Assembly (NCBI GenBank): GCA_002350855.1
Contig: DEFM01000007.1
Location: 1-8,322, forward strand
DNA: 8,322 bases
Source: Prevotellaceae bacterium UBA2852
GTDB lineage: Bacteria > Bacteroidota > Bacteroidia > Bacteroidales > Bacteroidaceae
Direction: 5' to 3'
Shown: piece after piece, positions 7,897 through 8,322 of the stretch
How the letters are laid out: each line of letters opens with the position of its first letter
Position numbering within the stretch: position 1 is the first letter of the stretch
Program-made: the position numbers and the translations under genes
Notes under the pieces: model-generated
The model's database searches: none
What the model was told of the DNA's origin: nothing
What the model saw: only the letters and a program-made list of their open reading frames with translations

Positions 7897-8019
7897 CTAT
7901 ACTGTCAACTGATATCATAAATAAGTAACGAAAGCTGGCAACCGAAATTAAAAATAAGTATAAACCTAAGTCAACCCATATTACAATTAAGGCTGAAAGT
8001 AGTCAACCAAAATCGTTAA

Positions 8020-8045
8020 ACTACACTTCACGACTACACTTTACG
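8020..8045. repeat. 13-bp tandem duplication
   Basis: ACTACACTTCACG (8020-8032) is followed immediately by ACTACACTTTACG (8033-8045). The two copies differ at one position (C/T at base 10). It ends one base before the next tandem duplication. Its function is unknown. Confidence 0.85.
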
Positions 8046-8046
8046 C

Positions 8047-8080
8047 GCGTACATATATTATATGCGTACATATTTTATAT
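8047..8080. repeat. 17-bp tandem duplication, AT-rich
   Basis: GCGTACATATATTATAT (8047-8063) is followed directly by GCGTACATATTTTATAT (8064-8080), differing at one base. The right copy runs into ATATATAAG, a very AT-rich and easily melted stretch. A tandem protein-binding site or a product of slipped replication are both possible. Confidence 0.85.
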
Positions 8081-8090
8081 ATATAAGTAA

Positions 8091-8114
8091 AAAAAGTCCC
8101 ACGGCGTTGTGGGA
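8091..8114 (-). terminator. Possible minus-strand intrinsic terminator
   Basis: TCCCAC (8097-8102) pairs with GTGGGA (8109-8114) around a 6-nt loop. Read on the minus strand, the hairpin is followed by C and then a run of T residues (the A run at 8089-8095). This would suit a leftward gene entering from beyond the right edge. The stem is only 6 bp and it abuts a much stronger hairpin, so it may be a second stop or part of the repeat cluster. Confidence 0.45.
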
Positions 8115-8167
8115 AAAAAGTTTCAGCCGCAGTGAAACAAAATTTTCACTGCGGCTGGAACTTTTTT
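8114..8167. terminator. Long palindromic hairpin, bidirectional terminator-like
   Basis: CAGCCGCAGTGAAA (8124-8137) pairs perfectly with TTTCACTGCGGCTG (8144-8157) around the 6-nt loop CAAAAT. The stem extends through GTTT/GGAAC (8120-8123 with 8158-8161, one T-G wobble) and then through an A6 tract (8114-8119) pairing with the T tract (8162-8169), giving about 24 pairs. An A tract on the left and a T tract on the right allow termination on both strands. It lies about 220 nt beyond the protease terminator, so it probably serves convergent transcription or is a dispersed repeat. Confidence 0.75.
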
Positions 8168-8236
8168 TTCACTGTGGCTGGAACTTTCGTCTCTCTATCG
8201 CTGAAACTTTCGTTTCTGTTCACCGGGAATTTAGTT
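8144..8236. repeat. Degenerate 23-nt-period repeat with an inverted copy at its left edge
   Basis: Copy A is TTTCACTGCGGCTGGAAC (8144-8161). Copy B is TTTCACTGTGGCTGGAAC (8167-8184), 23 nt later with one change, and continues into TTTCGT. Copy C keeps GCTGAAACTTTCGT (8200-8213), again 23 nt later. A much decayed copy D (CACCGGGAATTTAGT, 8221-8235) follows with about 22-nt spacing. The left arm of the hairpin (8120-8137) is an inverted copy of A. The family is not a CRISPR: there are no spacers and the copies decay progressively. Confidence 0.7.
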
Positions 8237-8322
8237 TCTCTGTAGTTTAAGGGTTTTTATAGTGTTTTTCCTCCGTTGTTGAATGCGTTTTCCGGTTAAT
8301 TTTTTAAAATATTCGCAATTTA

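Larger units (their letters stand above)
7897..8322. other. Gene-free, repeat-rich intergenic tail
   Basis: These 426 bases hold no convincing gene on either strand. The only plus-strand reading frame (8062-8250) runs through palindromic repeats and looks spurious. The content is AT-rich DNA with spaced CAACC boxes (7930-8013), two adjacent tandem duplications (8020-8080), two hairpins (8097-8114 and 8114-8167) and a degenerate 23-nt-period repeat (8144-8236). From 8237 to 8322 I see only T-rich sequence with no recognisable element. The 3' neighbour lies outside the window. Confidence 0.7.

Noticed and set aside
7832..7915. Imperfect direct repeat TGTCAA...TGATAT on both sides of the protease terminator
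   Set aside because: There are two short matching words with different spacing (3 nt and 1 nt) in AT-rich DNA. No insertion-sequence end or target duplication is associated, so chance is the simplest reading.
8120..8236. CRISPR array
   Set aside because: The copies are contiguous at 23 nt, degenerate and partly palindromic, with no unique spacers and no cas genes nearby.
8062..8250. 62-aa plus-strand reading frame in the 3' intergenic tail
   Set aside because: It runs through two hairpins and the 23-nt repeats, has no ribosome-binding signal, and its sequence (FHCGWNFRLSIAETF and similar) is simply the translation of the repeat. It is treated as spurious.

Overview
The window looks like chromosomal DNA of a Bacteroidales bacterium, most likely Prevotella or a close relative. 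The evidence is a SusC/RagA-type TonB-dependent receptor followed directly by a SusD/RagB-type lipoprotein, a further lipoprotein, a secreted M6 metalloprotease with a short C-terminal tail resembling type IX secretion (T9SS) sorting tails, AT-rich intergenic DNA, and mostly weak or absent Shine-Dalgarno sequences. The genus is inferred from protein style only.

Layout: 1-104 is an AT-rich leader with one weak promoter candidate. 105-3086 encodes the SusC-like outer-membrane transporter. 3106-4662 encodes the SusD-like surface lipoprotein, 19 nt downstream and preceded by a perfect Shine-Dalgarno. 4685-5575 encodes a lipoprotein with a Calx-beta-like domain and a GxW-containing beta-rich C-terminal domain, 22 nt further on, in the position of a SusE/SusF-type accessory protein. 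A GC-rich hairpin with a T-rich tail (about 5608-5642) separates these three genes from the M6 metalloprotease (5666-7828), which starts only about 20 nt after the hairpin. A strong intrinsic terminator (7856-7896) ends the protease gene. From 7897 to 8322 there is no convincing gene. This tail is dense in repeats: spaced CAACC boxes, a 13-bp and a 17-bp tandem duplication side by side, a small hairpin with a minus-strand T tract, a 24-bp bidirectional terminator-like hairpin, and a decaying 23-nt-period repeat family.

Working model (inference): this is a compact nutrient-acquisition locus aimed at protein or peptide rather than glycan. The M6 protease would cut an extracellular protein, the SusD-like lipoprotein and the third lipoprotein would bind the products at the surface, and the SusC-like channel would import them with TonB energy. 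No glycoside hydrolase, polysaccharide lyase, sulfatase, sensor or sigma/anti-sigma pair is visible. The known peptide-importing RagAB system is a precedent. The substrate cannot be read from the sequence.
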